Origin: Hordeum vulgare subsp. vulgare
Taxonomy: Eukaryota; Streptophyta; Magnoliopsida; Poales; Poaceae
DNA: 64,000 bases
Assembly (NCBI RefSeq): GCF_904849725.1
Contig: NC_058520.1
Coordinates: 540,856,583-540,920,582, forward strand
Direction of reading: 5' to 3'
Below, piece by piece: positions 47,480 through 57,853 of the stretch. The notes under the pieces were generated by a model, which did not search any database, was not told the origin of the DNA, and saw only the letters and a list, made by a program, of their open reading frames with translations. Position 1 is the stretch's first letter. Each line of letters starts with the position of its first letter. The translations under genes and the position numbers were made by a program.

Positions 47480-49047
47480 GTTAAAAAGCAGATCCAAGAG
47501 AATTGAAGAGACAAAGGGAAAGGGAGAGGTACGCACTAAACAGAGATGAGATATTAAAAAGGAGACATGAGGCAAGTGATCATAAGAAAGCTACATATGC
47601 TATTCTAAATGTAAAGCCCACTCCATCTAAGACAATTGTGTCCATATCACCTGGTTTGTCCATTTTTCTATTCTTTATGATAGAGGAATCACAACTGTAA
47701 TAGTATCTATGACGAGTTCTTTCTGACAGATTTTCACACTGCAAAGAAGCCCACAAGGTAGTATGATCTCACCCGGCTATGATACACACTAGCTGCGAAA
47801 GGTGATTTTTTTCTAACCAAACATAATAATTTCATTTTTGTGTGGACAATTGACATTGTACACACAAGGGTGATGTATGCATACCTGTTGATGTGGTGAC
47901 GTCTTATCAGACTCCAATTCATGGTCCAAATTAATTAAAATCACCTAGTAGTTCCTTTTCTAACAAGGAAAATGCTTCAATAATGACAATATAGAGGACG
48001 ATCTGGAAACTATAGAGGACGAGCTAACAATGCATTTGCAGATAAGGAACATATTAGACAACATAACAGGCCTAATAAGGCACAAGACTGTGTGGTTTGT
48101 CCCCAAGGCACAAAACAAAAACTTCAATGTCCTATTGCTACAATATTATTGTTTTTATTTTTACTTAATGTTATTATGGGCATTGTGACAGATTATTCCT
48201 GCACTAGCAATGGTTGGTCCGGGATAGAAAATATCAAATCCGAACCAAGCAAAGAAACACATTTAGTGAGCACGGACGATTCATTTCTAAACAAAGCATT
48301 TGCTATCTCTTCTAACTCTGAGAGAATTTGTTGGTGATGAAGTATGTATATTATAACATTAGGACAATAAGATGTTACTTGATTATGAGTAAGTATCATC
48401 TAATATATCATTTATATTTTAAATTGTAGGTCATAAATGCATACATAATTGCATGAGTGCTGAGCATCTATGAGTAAGGTCAAGTGGAAGTGTGTTATAA
48501 GAGAATGCATGCTTCTCTATAAGATGATAAAGATCGATGAGTATCTGCCTAAAGATGCCATGGATGCTTCACGAGCGTGGGTATTAAAGAGGGTAAAAAA
48601 TTATTTGGAAAATGACATGGTTAGTCTTAGTTTTCTATATATTACTATGAATTAGATCAAGAACAACCAATTCATCCACATAGGAGTACAACTTAAAATA
48701 ACCATTTTCTTCAAACATTCCAATAAACATGGACGACCCTCACTGGTACCTATGTGTTATAAATATCAGAAAGCAATGTGTTCAAGTGCTTAACTCACTA
48801 GGCGCAACAATGCACCACAAGGACCCATGCTGCAACGGTAAGTAGTTTTTCATAAGATTTGTTTTTCTTATTTGTCGCTTGTGATGCTAATACTTTTTCA
48901 TTTATTGGTGCAACGGCTAGAAGGACTCGAGGATTTATTCAAATATGCATCCAAGCACATGGAATTAAAATCCAATAAGTGAAATGATCTAAATGTTACA
49001 GCATGGGAAAGAAAAGAATGTATTACGAGCAGACTCCAGACAGATGG
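47480..49047 (+). pseudogene. Ulp1-like cysteine protease gene fragments (transposon-borne), broken
   Basis: Successive exon-like blocks on the plus strand are a charged segment (KRQRERERYALNRDEILKRR, 47503-47565), a block VKWKCVIRECMLLYKMIKID...WVLKRVKNYLENDM ending at a GT donor at 48620, a block IPIN-DDPHWYLCVINIRKQ...VLNSLG (48719-48837) ending at a GTAAGT donor, and a block LEGLEDLFKYASKHMELKSN...LQTDG (about 48907-49047). The HWY histidine and VL(D/N)SLG positions are those of Ulp1 peptidases (PF02902), but the catalytic Asp reads Asn. The catalytic Cys exon is missing. TGA replaces an expected Trp at about 48980, and the acceptor before HWY has lost its AG. Ulp1-like genes are known cargo of plant DNA transposons. 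The inference is a dead captured or transposon-encoded protease. Confidence 0.6.
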
Positions 49048-49321
49048 GTACACCTCCTAATATAACTGCTTATTGACTTGTATCCATGATTCCAACAAAA
49101 GCAAGAATCAAGAGCCAAAGGGTAGGAGCAACCTTCCATTAGGTAGAATTGTACATGATAGTGGGGGTAAAGGGAACGGGAGCACCGGGGAAAGGAGCCC
49201 ATTGCCGACATTACTAGAGCCTGACAGGTGTCGGGGACATATCGGGAAAGAATCAGTATCGAATACGGTGTCCGATGGATACACTGGTTGCTGGAACTAT
49301 CTGTGTTTTGTAGCAGCTTAC

Positions 49322-49482
49322 CTTTCTTGTGTCATCGCTACACGTAACTTTGATAGAAACTTCTCTAGGATAATTTTTCCCAGCTTTTAGATCCTTTGCA
49401 TGGATAACTGTTGAGAAAACTCCCTCCCCATAGACTGCTGTGATTCTGTGGTGACCATCTAACACTTCCCCTAAGTGGTACT
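49322..49482 (-). pseudogene. PRP4-like serine/threonine kinase exon, captured fragment with intact splice sites
   Basis: On the minus strand the exon reads EYHLGEVLDGHHRITAV, then GEGVFSTVIHAKDLKAGK and EVSIKV. This matches the start of the kinase domain of plant PRP4 (pre-mRNA processing kinase): a glycine loop GxGxxSTV and the VAIK-type lysine. The acceptor (TTTTATACAG, 49483-49492) and donor (GTAAG, 49321-49317) are both intact, and a possible 13-bp upstream exon with donor lies at 49633-49645 in matching phase. No further kinase exons are seen on either side. Retained introns mean genomic DNA was captured, not a processed mRNA. Confidence 0.7.
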
Positions 49483-50069
49483 CTGTATAAAATACAAAAA
49501 AAAGGCTTGAACAATATAGGAGTAACTGAGAAGTAGATAACAACATTAAAAGTAGATGTCGATAGAGCTTCAGTAATATCCATGTTCACCATCCCAATTG
49601 TCGCGAAGCGAATTTTTTCGTAATATGCTTACCATCTGAATTACCCTACACAACACAACTATCAATATGTCGGCACAAGAACTATATACTACTGATAACT
49701 CCTGACCAATAGAGTAAAAGATAAAACTGCCAATGAATTACCAATACCCTTCTAAGTAAATGGAGGATAGCAAAACAATGAAGTAATAAATTTCAGCGAC
49801 AATAACAGCTCAGTTGAAGAATAGCAGAAAACATAGCAATTTCTGAACTCTAATAGGAGATGCTCCAAAAATATAACCGCAAACTAGATAGAGATGTTGC
49901 TGCTATTGAAGTAAAATATGTTTATTCAGTCACTTTAATGGTCAATTGATAGATTGAAAATAATCATGAGTCGTCACTTATGGTGGTTAATGAAACCTCC
50001 AGGAAGTGTCCTCCTACTCAATCTAACGTTTCAATAAACTTGGGGATATGTGTGATCGAATGGCTATAG
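49483..50069. other. AT-rich sequence, probably intron or flank of the captured kinase fragment
   Basis: No coding signal except the possible 13-bp exon at 49633-49645. No Helitron 3' hairpin or CTAG end is visible. It ends where the Athila-clade LTR inserts (flank GCGTT, 50070-50074). Confidence 0.4.
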
Positions 50070-50074
50070 GCGTT

Positions 50075-51730
50075 TGATACTTCCCAAACGTATCTATAAT
50101 TTCTGCTGGTTCCATGATCTTTTGGGTGACATTGTTATATGTTTTTCTACACTTTCATATCATTTTACACATATTTGGACTAACCTACTAACTCAGCGCA
50201 CCCAGTGCCAGTTCCTGTCTGCTGATGTCTTTTTTTGCAGGGGCTTTTACTCAATTTTCCGAAGCCCGAAAAATTCCAAGAAAAATATATAAAAATCAGA
50301 ATACCGGAAGCTTCGAGATCACCGAAGGGGGCCATAGGGGTGCTAGGGGCCGCCCAGGCGACCTATGGGCGCGACCCACCCCTAGGCCGCGCCAACAGGC
50401 AGCCTGGGTGGGGCCCATGCCCTCTGGTGCCCTCCTTTCGCCTATATTTACCCCTCGACGAGGAAAACCCTATACATCATCCAGAATCGCGAATTTCTCC
50501 ATCGTTCCGCTGCCGCACCGCTTCCGAGATCGGGAGCGTGAGGAAACCTCTTCCCGGCACCCGACCGAAGGGAGGATTGACCTCCGGGAGCTTCTCCACC
50601 GCCATGGACTCTTTCCAGACCTGCCATGAGTAGTCCTCCTTGGACCATGAGTCCATGCCGAGTAGCTATGTGATGTCTTCTCTCCAATCTTGTGCTTCAA
50701 TGGTTAGTCCTTGTGAGCTGCCCTACATGGTCAAGGCATCTATGTAATTCTCTTGCTATTGCTATGCTCGGTTTGTTGGGATCTGATGGATTATGAGATT
50801 ATGTTCAGATTTTTATGAGTTATATATTTGATTTTCCTTTTATATTATGTTCCTTAGTGATTCATTCATGTTCTCTGTTGCTATTTATTGCTTTGGCCGA
50901 GTAGTAGATTGTAACTCCAAGAGGGAGCGTTATGCATGATTGTGGGTTCATGCCCCTCGATGTCTAGCTTGAGTGACAGAAACATGAGACTAGGGGATGT
51001 GTTGTTGCCACCAGGGAGCAAATAATGGTGCTTGTGACCGCGGTTACAAGGATTGTTTACCTTAAGCATAGTTTGTTAATATAGTTGTCCGTTGCTTTGA
51101 GTTTACACTTTGGGTGGAGCTCGCAACTTAATACCGACGAGATATTCTGGATAGATATTTGAAGGTGGATTATTAGTAAGTAGATGCTGAGGAATAAATG
51201 GTCTACTTGTCTTGGTGTACTGTCCGTTACTATTGAGCCTGTAACTATCAAGTAACATAATTAGCATTGCGATGCGTTCATAATTCTGTCAATTGCCCAA
51301 CTATTAATTTGTTTACCCAAGCATAGTTGTTTATCGTCTTTTGGGAGAGAGACATCACTAGTGAACATCATGTGACTCCGGTCCATATCACCACCATTGC
51401 TTACACCTTCATCATTTGATGCTTTCACTTACTTTTCCGTTGCAATCACTATTAGTATTCCCGCTTGTGTTTTGATCCTTTGCAAACTACAAGGCCGGAG
51501 AGATTGACAACCTCTGTGTACTCGTTGGGAGCAAAGTTATTTGTGTGTGTGCAGGTCCACGTATACTACTAGCCAGGACAACGGATACCTACTTGTTGAT
51601 CCTAGGAGTCCTCCTGGTTCGGTAAACCTTACAGTCTCCGTGTAAGGGAAAACTTGCTGCTGACTATATCTCAACCTTCCACTTGGGGTACCAATGAGGA
51701 GCAAGAAGTATATACATCATCTCGTCATCA
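50075..51730 (+). repeat. 5' LTR of the Sabrina/WHAM-like element
   Basis: It is 1656 bp with TG...CA ends and contains the clade-typical GGACTAACCTACTAACTCAG and CGCCTATATTTACCC promoter region. The left flank is GCGTT (50070-50074); the partner copy is off-window. Confidence 0.88.
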
Positions 51731-51742
51731 AGCAAAGTTTTC

Positions 51743-51760
51743 TGGCGCCGTTGTCGGGGA
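51743..51760 (+). promoter_or_regulatory. Primer binding site, tRNA-Asp type
   Basis: TGGCGCCGTTGTCGGGGA lies 12 bp after the LTR end. It differs by one base from the site at 16001-16019. Confidence 0.88.
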
Positions 51761-51877
51761 CTCTAGTCCTCAAGATAGGGGAGTTGCACACTATCTTTTA
51801 CCTTTGCTTTTTAGTCTTGTTAGTTCGCTTTCTAGATAGATGGGCTTATTGAAAACTGCGCTCTTAGTTCACTGCTT

Positions 51878-52708
51878 CACTACTGGAATCAGAGAATTTG
51901 CCATCTGCCAGCTCTTTGCCGTCTGCTGGCCGATGGCAAAGAAGCTCTTTGTCGTCATCTACCAAAAAATAGATGGCAAAGAGCCCACAGATGGCAAAGA
52001 AGTGCTTTGCCATTAGTCGCTTCTTTGCCGTCAGCTGGCGGACGACAAAGATGGACCAAGCTGATGGCAAAGACATGGCAGACGACAAAGAAAAATCATA
52101 GTTGTAGCCATTACGTTTGCCATCTGCCGTATCTTTGTCGTCCGCCAAAAACTTCTTTGTTGTCTGCCTGGGAGCATGGCGGACGACAAAGGGGACAGCG
52201 GCCCACCAACCCCACTAACGGCTGCCCCCACCCGATGCCTCCCCCACCCGGCTCCAACCCCACCTCGTCGCCCTCCTCCCACAGGCCTCCCCCACCCGGC
52301 TCCAACCCCACCTTGTCGCCCTCCTCCCATAGGCCTCCCCCACCCGGCGCCGCCACCACCCGGCCGACCACCGCAAAACCCTCCCCCACGACGGCCCCCT
52401 CCCTACACCACCCTCCCCCGCGACGACCCTCTCCCCCAGGCCTCCCCCACTTGGCGCCTCCCCCACCCGGCACCGCCACCACCTGGCCGACCACTGCACT
52501 GCCCTCCCCCGCGACGCCCCACCTCCCTACGATGCCCCTCCCCCGCACCCTTCCCTCCCCTATGGCCACCCCTCCCATGCGCCGCTCGGCGCCCCCTCCC
52601 CCAGGTCGGATCCACCCGGCCCCTCCCTGCGCTGCTCCCTCATGCCCTCCGTCCCCTACGGCCTCCCCTCCCTGCGCCGCCGCACGCCCCTGCCAGCGCT
52701 GCCCCTCC
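51878..52708 (+). mobile_element. CACTA DNA transposon B, 5' end only (interrupted by Tat Gypsy)
   Basis: CACTACTGGAATCAGAGAAT begins at 51878. It is followed by TTTGCC(G/A)TC(T/A)GC repeats in both orientations (51890-52200) and a C-rich tract (52200-52708), the mirror image of 8080-8847. The three bases before the terminus are CTT. At 52708/52709 a Gypsy LTR interrupts it. No transposase is seen before the interruption. The same family as element A is likely, in opposite orientation. Confidence 0.88.
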
Positions 52709-53195
52709 TGTCGTGGTTTCTTCACGGCAGATGTCCTCGTGAAAGGACTTAGTACTGGAGCCATCGCACCTTGGTGGCGACTCAAAGGGGTTAAGCGGGA
52801 GAGACACGACGATTTACCCAGGTTCGGCCCCTCGAGAGGAGGTAATAGCCTACGTCCTGCTTTGTGTGTATTGATATGAACTCGATTACAAGGGAGGCGT
52901 AACTCGCCTAAACCTAGCACTCGATGATTTCTAACCTGTCCCCTGTCCCTCGGGACCTCGCCTTTATATATAGGTCGATTCCCTAGGGTTTACAAGGATT
53001 CCTTCCTTTTTACAACTCGTGACCAATGTGGTCTTTGAATCGCCATCTTCCAAAGCTAGGAGACCCGCCGAGAGCCGTACTCGTCGTACAACTTTGATTC
53101 GGACAAAGCGAGGCCCAATTAAACATTTAGATGAATCGCCCAACGGATAACCCGACCCAACTAGGGCGGGTCATCCTCAGGTCATATCCCCAACA
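52709..53195 (-). repeat. 3' LTR of the Tat Gypsy element (487 bp)
   Basis: On the plus strand it runs TGTCGTGGTTTC to ATATCCCCAACA; on the minus strand TGTTGGGGATAT to CCACGACA. Ends are TG...CA and it sits directly against the polypurine tract. The minus-strand TATATATAAAGG at 52962-52973 is the expected LTR promoter. Confidence 0.85.
52963..52972 (-). promoter_or_regulatory. LTR TATA box (Tat element, minus strand)
   Basis: The minus strand reads CCTATATATAAAGGCG about 220 bp into the LTR. Placement and sequence suit an LTR promoter firing in the pol direction. Confidence 0.65.
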
Positions 53196-53208
53196 TTAGG
53201 CCCCAAAT
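53196..53208 (-). promoter_or_regulatory. Polypurine tract of the Tat element
   Basis: The minus strand reads AATTTGGGGCC followed by TAA and the LTR start TGTTGGGG. A G/A-rich run abutting the LTR is the expected plus-strand primer. Confidence 0.65.
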
Positions 53209-53515
53209 TGACTTGAACCTTTCTTCATCACGCAAATACCTCTGCTCTATTGAAGGCGATTCATCTCCCCCATTTTTCTTCATCTGTCAAAAAATTGCAC
53301 ACCCGCCATTGCCCTTTGAGCACTGAAAATCCTTTAAATCGCCAGATCATTACTAACTGGCCTTTTCTTGCTCCTCTTTTTTCGGGAAGATCACCACAAC
53401 ACCAACGGATCCTTAACGCATTGTTATCCCGAAATTTTCGGCGCACATTTATAGCGGATCTTTTATCCCTCCGGCGGTTCCCGCTCATGGTGCCTCGATT
53501 CCAGCACCTACCTTG

Positions 53516-53522
53516 ATAAATA
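53516..53522 (+). promoter_or_regulatory. Candidate TATA box of the antisense gene
   Basis: ATAAATA lies in CCTTGATAAATAGGCCG, about 30 bp before a C/T-rich initiator-like segment (TCGCTTCCCACC). It is 320 bp inside the 3' LTR and on the opposite strand to gag-pol. No experimental support is available from sequence alone. Confidence 0.45.
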
Positions 53523-54446
53523 GGCCGAGGGGGTGGACAGAACTGTCGCTTCCCACCTACCAGTCCTGTCACCTTCCTCCCCACCGGCGCAGTGAGAAAA
53601 CCGCATCGCCCCGAGGAAATCCGTCGCCGGGCATGCCTTCGACCTTCACGCGAGGAGCCCCGGTGCCGCCCGTGGGCTTTCGCCGTCGTCCATCCTCGCG
53701 CCAGAACCAACACATCTGGCATCGTCATCTTCGACCGCATCGCCGTCGGTCACCTCGCCATTCACCACGAACCTCGCCGCCGCCGGAAACTTCTTCGCTC
53801 AACGGGACGCCCGTGCTTCTCCAGTAAACCCCATCACCGTCGTTTCTCTCCCACCCGACAGCATCAGGTTAGGCTTCCATTTATTTTTTAGGAGTAGATT
53901 TGCTCTCCGCTTTTGAACTTCCGCCATTGCTGTATTCTTGAAGCTCCTCGCACATGAACGCTATCTGCTCTGAATTGATTAGCACGAGTATTGGTAGGAT
54001 AGCTAATGTTCCGAATACTTTTTACTTATCCGTTGTACTCGTGAATCTTTGAAAATAGTGTCTCCACCAAACGAAGGGCATCATTTGATAATAACTATCG
54101 TGCCCAGTCATTTTCTGTAGGTTTTCGTGTCTGTCTGGTAGATCCATTCCTTATTTACTGTTCACAAAAAGTTGTTTGTAGTCTTCACCTCCTGGTACTT
54201 CAAATGAAACGCCTTTACCATCTTCAGAACGTAGCCCTTGGGAATAACCATACTTCCGTAAGTCGCCATAGTGACCCAACTCGGCCCTTTGATCTGGCGA
54301 GTTAAATCTTTCTTTTAATCAAAGTACTCGGCGGGTTAAATGACCCGATTCCACCCATATAGTAGGTGTCCAAGACATGTAATATCATACTTTACTTATT
54401 TGTAGCATGGGTGCCGTCTTCAAGAGAGACTGGCTTCCTACCAAGG

Positions 54447-57400
54447 TTTTTTTTGACCGGCTACTGTAGGGAAAACCCCCCACAGCCATTTTCTGTATTG
54501 CAACTATGAAAACTGTATGTACAAGAGATGGTATGGAATGTACAGAGAGGGGGGGAGCAGAGAGATACAGACCTCAAGGAGGCAAAAAGGAAATCCACTT
54601 AAGGAGATCATCCCTGAAACTAGCCTTAATTCTATGAGCTAATAAAGAAACATCATGAATAAATCCAGCTCTCCATTTCTTGAACTTTGGCTGTTCCTGG
54701 TTGAAGACTTTTGCATTTCTGGTGGTCCAGATATTCCAACAGGCAGTGAAAACAACCTCAGCAAAGAACGGATGAGGGAAGTTCTTTCTAGCTGCAGCAG
54801 TAGCAGTCCACATAGAAGACCCCTGCCAAGTAATCTGTAGGTAGTTCCAAACCCTGTTGCTGAACATGCATGTGAAGAATAAATGATCTCTGTCTTCCTT
54901 GACTCTGGCATGGCACAACACACAGAGATTAGAATCAGAAACCTTCCAGTGACGCCGTTCCAGCATGTCCTGTGTGTTCAGCCTATCCATAATGGGCATC
55001 CAGGCAAACATCTTAACTTCCATGGTACAGCAACTTTTCTAGATCCAGTTAAGCAGAGGGTTAGGCACAATACTGCTATGAACATGAGCATAGTAGGCCT
55101 TGGGTGTATAGCCCTTAGCGTTCTTGCGCCATACCCATCTGTCAAAGGCATGATTATCCAGATCCAGGTCCAGAACTAAAGATTGGACAACAGACAGTTC
55201 CTGATAAGCTTGAGCAGATAGTGGAAGATGAAACAGAGAGAGCAGACGATCCTCAGAAAAAGCAGCAAAAACTTCTTGAGCTGTGCAAAAAGGATCAGCT
55301 ACAAAGGAGAACAATCGCTGGAATCGAACTGCCAATGGCATAGTGGAGTTGCCAAGTAGCCAGGAATCAGACCAGAACAAGAAGGAATCACCCTTATTAG
55401 GCAAGACATAAGTAAAAGCTCTGAATTGGTCAAGACGTTTGCATATGTCCTTCCACAAAAAGGAGCCACAAAGTGCAGTGCCCTGAGGTACAGTGTGGTG
55501 ATAGTAAGTGTTCCAAATCAGATGAACCCAAGGGATATCAGCATGATTAAGGAATTTATCAGCATGTTTGAGCAGAAGAGCTTCATTCTGAACGGCTAAA
55601 TTCACAATCCCTAACCCCCCTTTATTCTTAGGCCTGCACACCAGTGGCCAAGCAGCAAGAGAGGGTGCATGATCATTCCCATTTCTTCGCCATAGGCATT
55701 GACGTTGAATTCGCTCTAATTGCTTCAGTATCCCTGGTGGCAGATCCAGGCTGCATAAGAAGAAGAGGGGAACAACAGACAATGCTGAGTTGACATATTG
55801 CAATCTGCCCCCCTGAGCAAGAAATGAGGAACTAGCACTGAGCCTTCTTTCCATTTTATCCAACAGAGGCATGAGATCGATGATTCGGGGTTTAGTGGTT
55901 CCAACAGGCAGTCCCAGATATGTGAAGGGGAGAGTTCCCACTTTACAGCCAATGGAATCCGCCAGATCCTGTAGATGCTGAGAAGGAATGTTGACAGGTA
56001 AGAGTGCAGATTTGTGATAATTGACCTGTAACCCACTGGACTGAGAGAAAAGAAAAAGCATTTCCTTAAGCTGCAACAATTGTGATTTGTCAGCTGGTAA
56101 GATGATGAGAGTATCATCAGCATATTGCACTATAGGGTAATCTTTATCATGGGTAGGAATAGGCAGCTGGATCAGTCCATCCACCCGCAATTTATTCACC
56201 AGAGTCTGTAGAAAATCAGCAGCAATAGCAAACAGCAAAGGGGACAAAGGATCTCCCTGTCTGACACCTTTTTTGCACATGAACTTCTTCCCAGGCACAC
56301 CATTGATGAGAACTGAAGAAGATCCAGAGGCTAGAAGCTGCTTGACCCAAAGCATCCATCGATCATTAAAGCCCTTGGCTCGAAGAATCTGGAAGATGAA
56401 TGCATGCTCCACAGAATCAAATGCCTTTTCAAAATCCAACTTAAGGATAACTATAGGTCTCTTGGATTGATGACATTGATGCAGGTACTCAAGAGTCCAG
56501 CCCACACAATCCTGGATAGTCCTAGATTTGATAAAACCATATTGGTTCTTGTGCAGACATTTAACAATCTGCAATTGTAGCCGATTGGCAATCATTTTGG
56601 ACAAAAATTTAAGACCCATGCCAGTAAGAGATATCGGTCTATAGTCTCCCACCTGTTCAGGTGACCTGGTTTTGGGAATGAGTGTAATATAGGAAGAATT
56701 CATGTTTACTAGCTGAGCCTGGCCAGCATGAAAATCAGCAGCAAGTTGATAAAACTCAGGGGAAATAATGTGCCAGCATTTTTTGAAAAAAAGTCCATTG
56801 AAACCATCAGGCCCAGGGGCTTTGTCAGTAGGCATATGATGCACAGTTATATCCATCTCAGATTTGGAGAAGGGCTCTGTGAGAATGTCAAGACCCTGAA
56901 CTTCCTCCAGTAGGGAGTCAAGGTCAAAAGCCATATTAATGCCAAGAGAAGTTCCCATTCGATCTTTGAAAGATGCCCAGAAGCATGCAGTTATTTGATC
57001 ATGATCAGAGATAATAGACCCATCATTTAACTTGAGAGAGGCAATAGAATTCTTCCTGTACCTTTCAGTGGCCATAGCATGAAAGAATTTGGTATTTTCC
57101 TCACCAACCTTAATGAATCGAATAGTGGCCCTCTTCTTCCAGTATAAACATTGAAGGTGTAGTAGATGTTCCAAATGCAATTTAACAAGATTCCTGAAAT
57201 TAGCTTCCGGTCTGAATAAGTACCCCAGCTCTTCCAGCTCATCCAAGCATAGCACCACTTGGTTACATCTGGAAATAAGGTGCTTTAACTGAGACAGGGA
57301 CGTCTGCCATTTCTTCAGAGCCTGGCAAAGATGCTTCATCTTATCCATGATAATAGCAGAGATGTGAGTCTTTCGTGAAGGAATGAGCCACGATTGCTGC

Positions 57401-57853
57401 ACACATTCCATGAAGCCCTCCATTTCAACCCAGTAGTTCTCAAAACGAAATAAGTTGCATTTGGGGATGGAGGTGTTGATAGTGACCACACAAGGCACAT
57501 GATCAGATGCAGTCTTTGCCAGAGGGAGCACTTGGGTGAGAGGATAAGAAGAGATCCAATTGGTGGATGTAAAGAACCAATCCAGCTGCTCCAGAAGAGG
57601 AGTGTCTTGCATATTGGACCAAGTGTAGGATCTACCTTTGATGGGAAGCTCCAATAGTCCCAAATGCCCAATAATTTCATTGAAGATGAACATGTCATTT
57701 ACATCAGCCCCAGGGAGGTTTCTATTGTCAGGGGATCTAATGAAATTAAAGTCCCCAAGAAGTAGCCAGTTAGCCCCAGTGGGTATATGAAGATTGTAAA
57801 GCTAACTCACAAAAAGATCACGGGCCTCCCCGTGACATGGTCCGTAGACATTA
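54447..57853 (-). mobile_element. 5'-truncated LINE (non-LTR retrotransposon) inserted in the antisense gene
   Basis: On the minus strand the element ends in an A8 tail (TTTTTTTT at 54447-54454 on plus). The 7-bp sequence ACCAAGG flanks it on both sides (54440-54446 and 57854-57860), the target duplication. It contains one ORF2 with endonuclease C-terminus, reverse transcriptase and a zinc-binding RVT domain. ORF1 and the endonuclease N-terminus are missing, the usual result of incomplete target-primed reverse transcription. Length is about 3.4 kb. Confidence 0.92.
54574..57849 (-). pseudogene. LINE ORF2 (endonuclease remnant, reverse transcriptase, zf-RVT)
   Basis: The 5' part retains endonuclease motifs [22 protein letters not shown] and, near 57490, ASDHVP. 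Reverse transcriptase follows with [11 protein letters not shown] (about 56820), [18 protein letters not shown] (about 56650), [12 protein letters not shown] (about 56430), the [10 protein letters not shown] block (about 56250) and the YADD catalytic motif (about 56125). A C-terminal zinc-binding domain (CVLCHARVKEDRDHLFFTC) is at about 54915. One frame is open from 57693 to 55039, where a TAG replaces an expected Trp; the same frame continues to 54574. Another TAG sits in the endonuclease part at about 57798. It resembles grass L1-like LINEs. The copy cannot be autonomous. Confidence 0.92.

Larger units (their letters stand above)
43022..50069 (+). mobile_element. Helitron-like insertion with captured gene fragments (5' end seen, 3' end not found)
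   Basis: At 43021/43022 the sequence is A|TCTCTACTACTAATAAAAG. Grass Helitrons start with TCTCTACTA or TCTATACTA-like sequence and insert between A and T. Downstream are two solo LTRs and gene-derived exons (Ulp1-like and PRP4-like), which fits Helitron gene capture. No CTAG-type 3' end with preceding hairpin was found before the LTR that begins at 50075, so the right boundary is a guess and part of this interval may not be Helitron. Confidence 0.4.
50075..51877 (+). mobile_element. Sabrina/WHAM-like Gypsy element, 5' LTR and leader start; rest displaced by nested insertions
   Basis: A complete LTR (50075-51730) is followed by a tRNA-Asp-type primer site and about 115 bp of leader, then by the CACTA element at 51878. 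The LTR opens TGATACTTCCCAAACGTATC and ends CTCGTCATCA. Its continuation must lie beyond the right end of the window, past the CACTA element. Confidence 0.85.

Noticed and set aside
16001..51760. tRNA-like sequences at 16001, 19990, 30258 and 51743
   Set aside because: These are short primer binding sites next to LTR ends, not tRNA genes; no cloverleaf is present.
52007..52920. 290-codon Pro-rich plus-strand frame and 269-codon minus-strand frame
   Set aside because: Both run across the CACTA subterminal tract into the Tat LTR, so they span an insertion junction and cannot be one gene.
52891..53868. Short frames in the Tat LTR and the antisense leader exon as separate proteins
   Set aside because: They lack domains and fit better as LTR and 5'-UTR sequence of the antisense gene.
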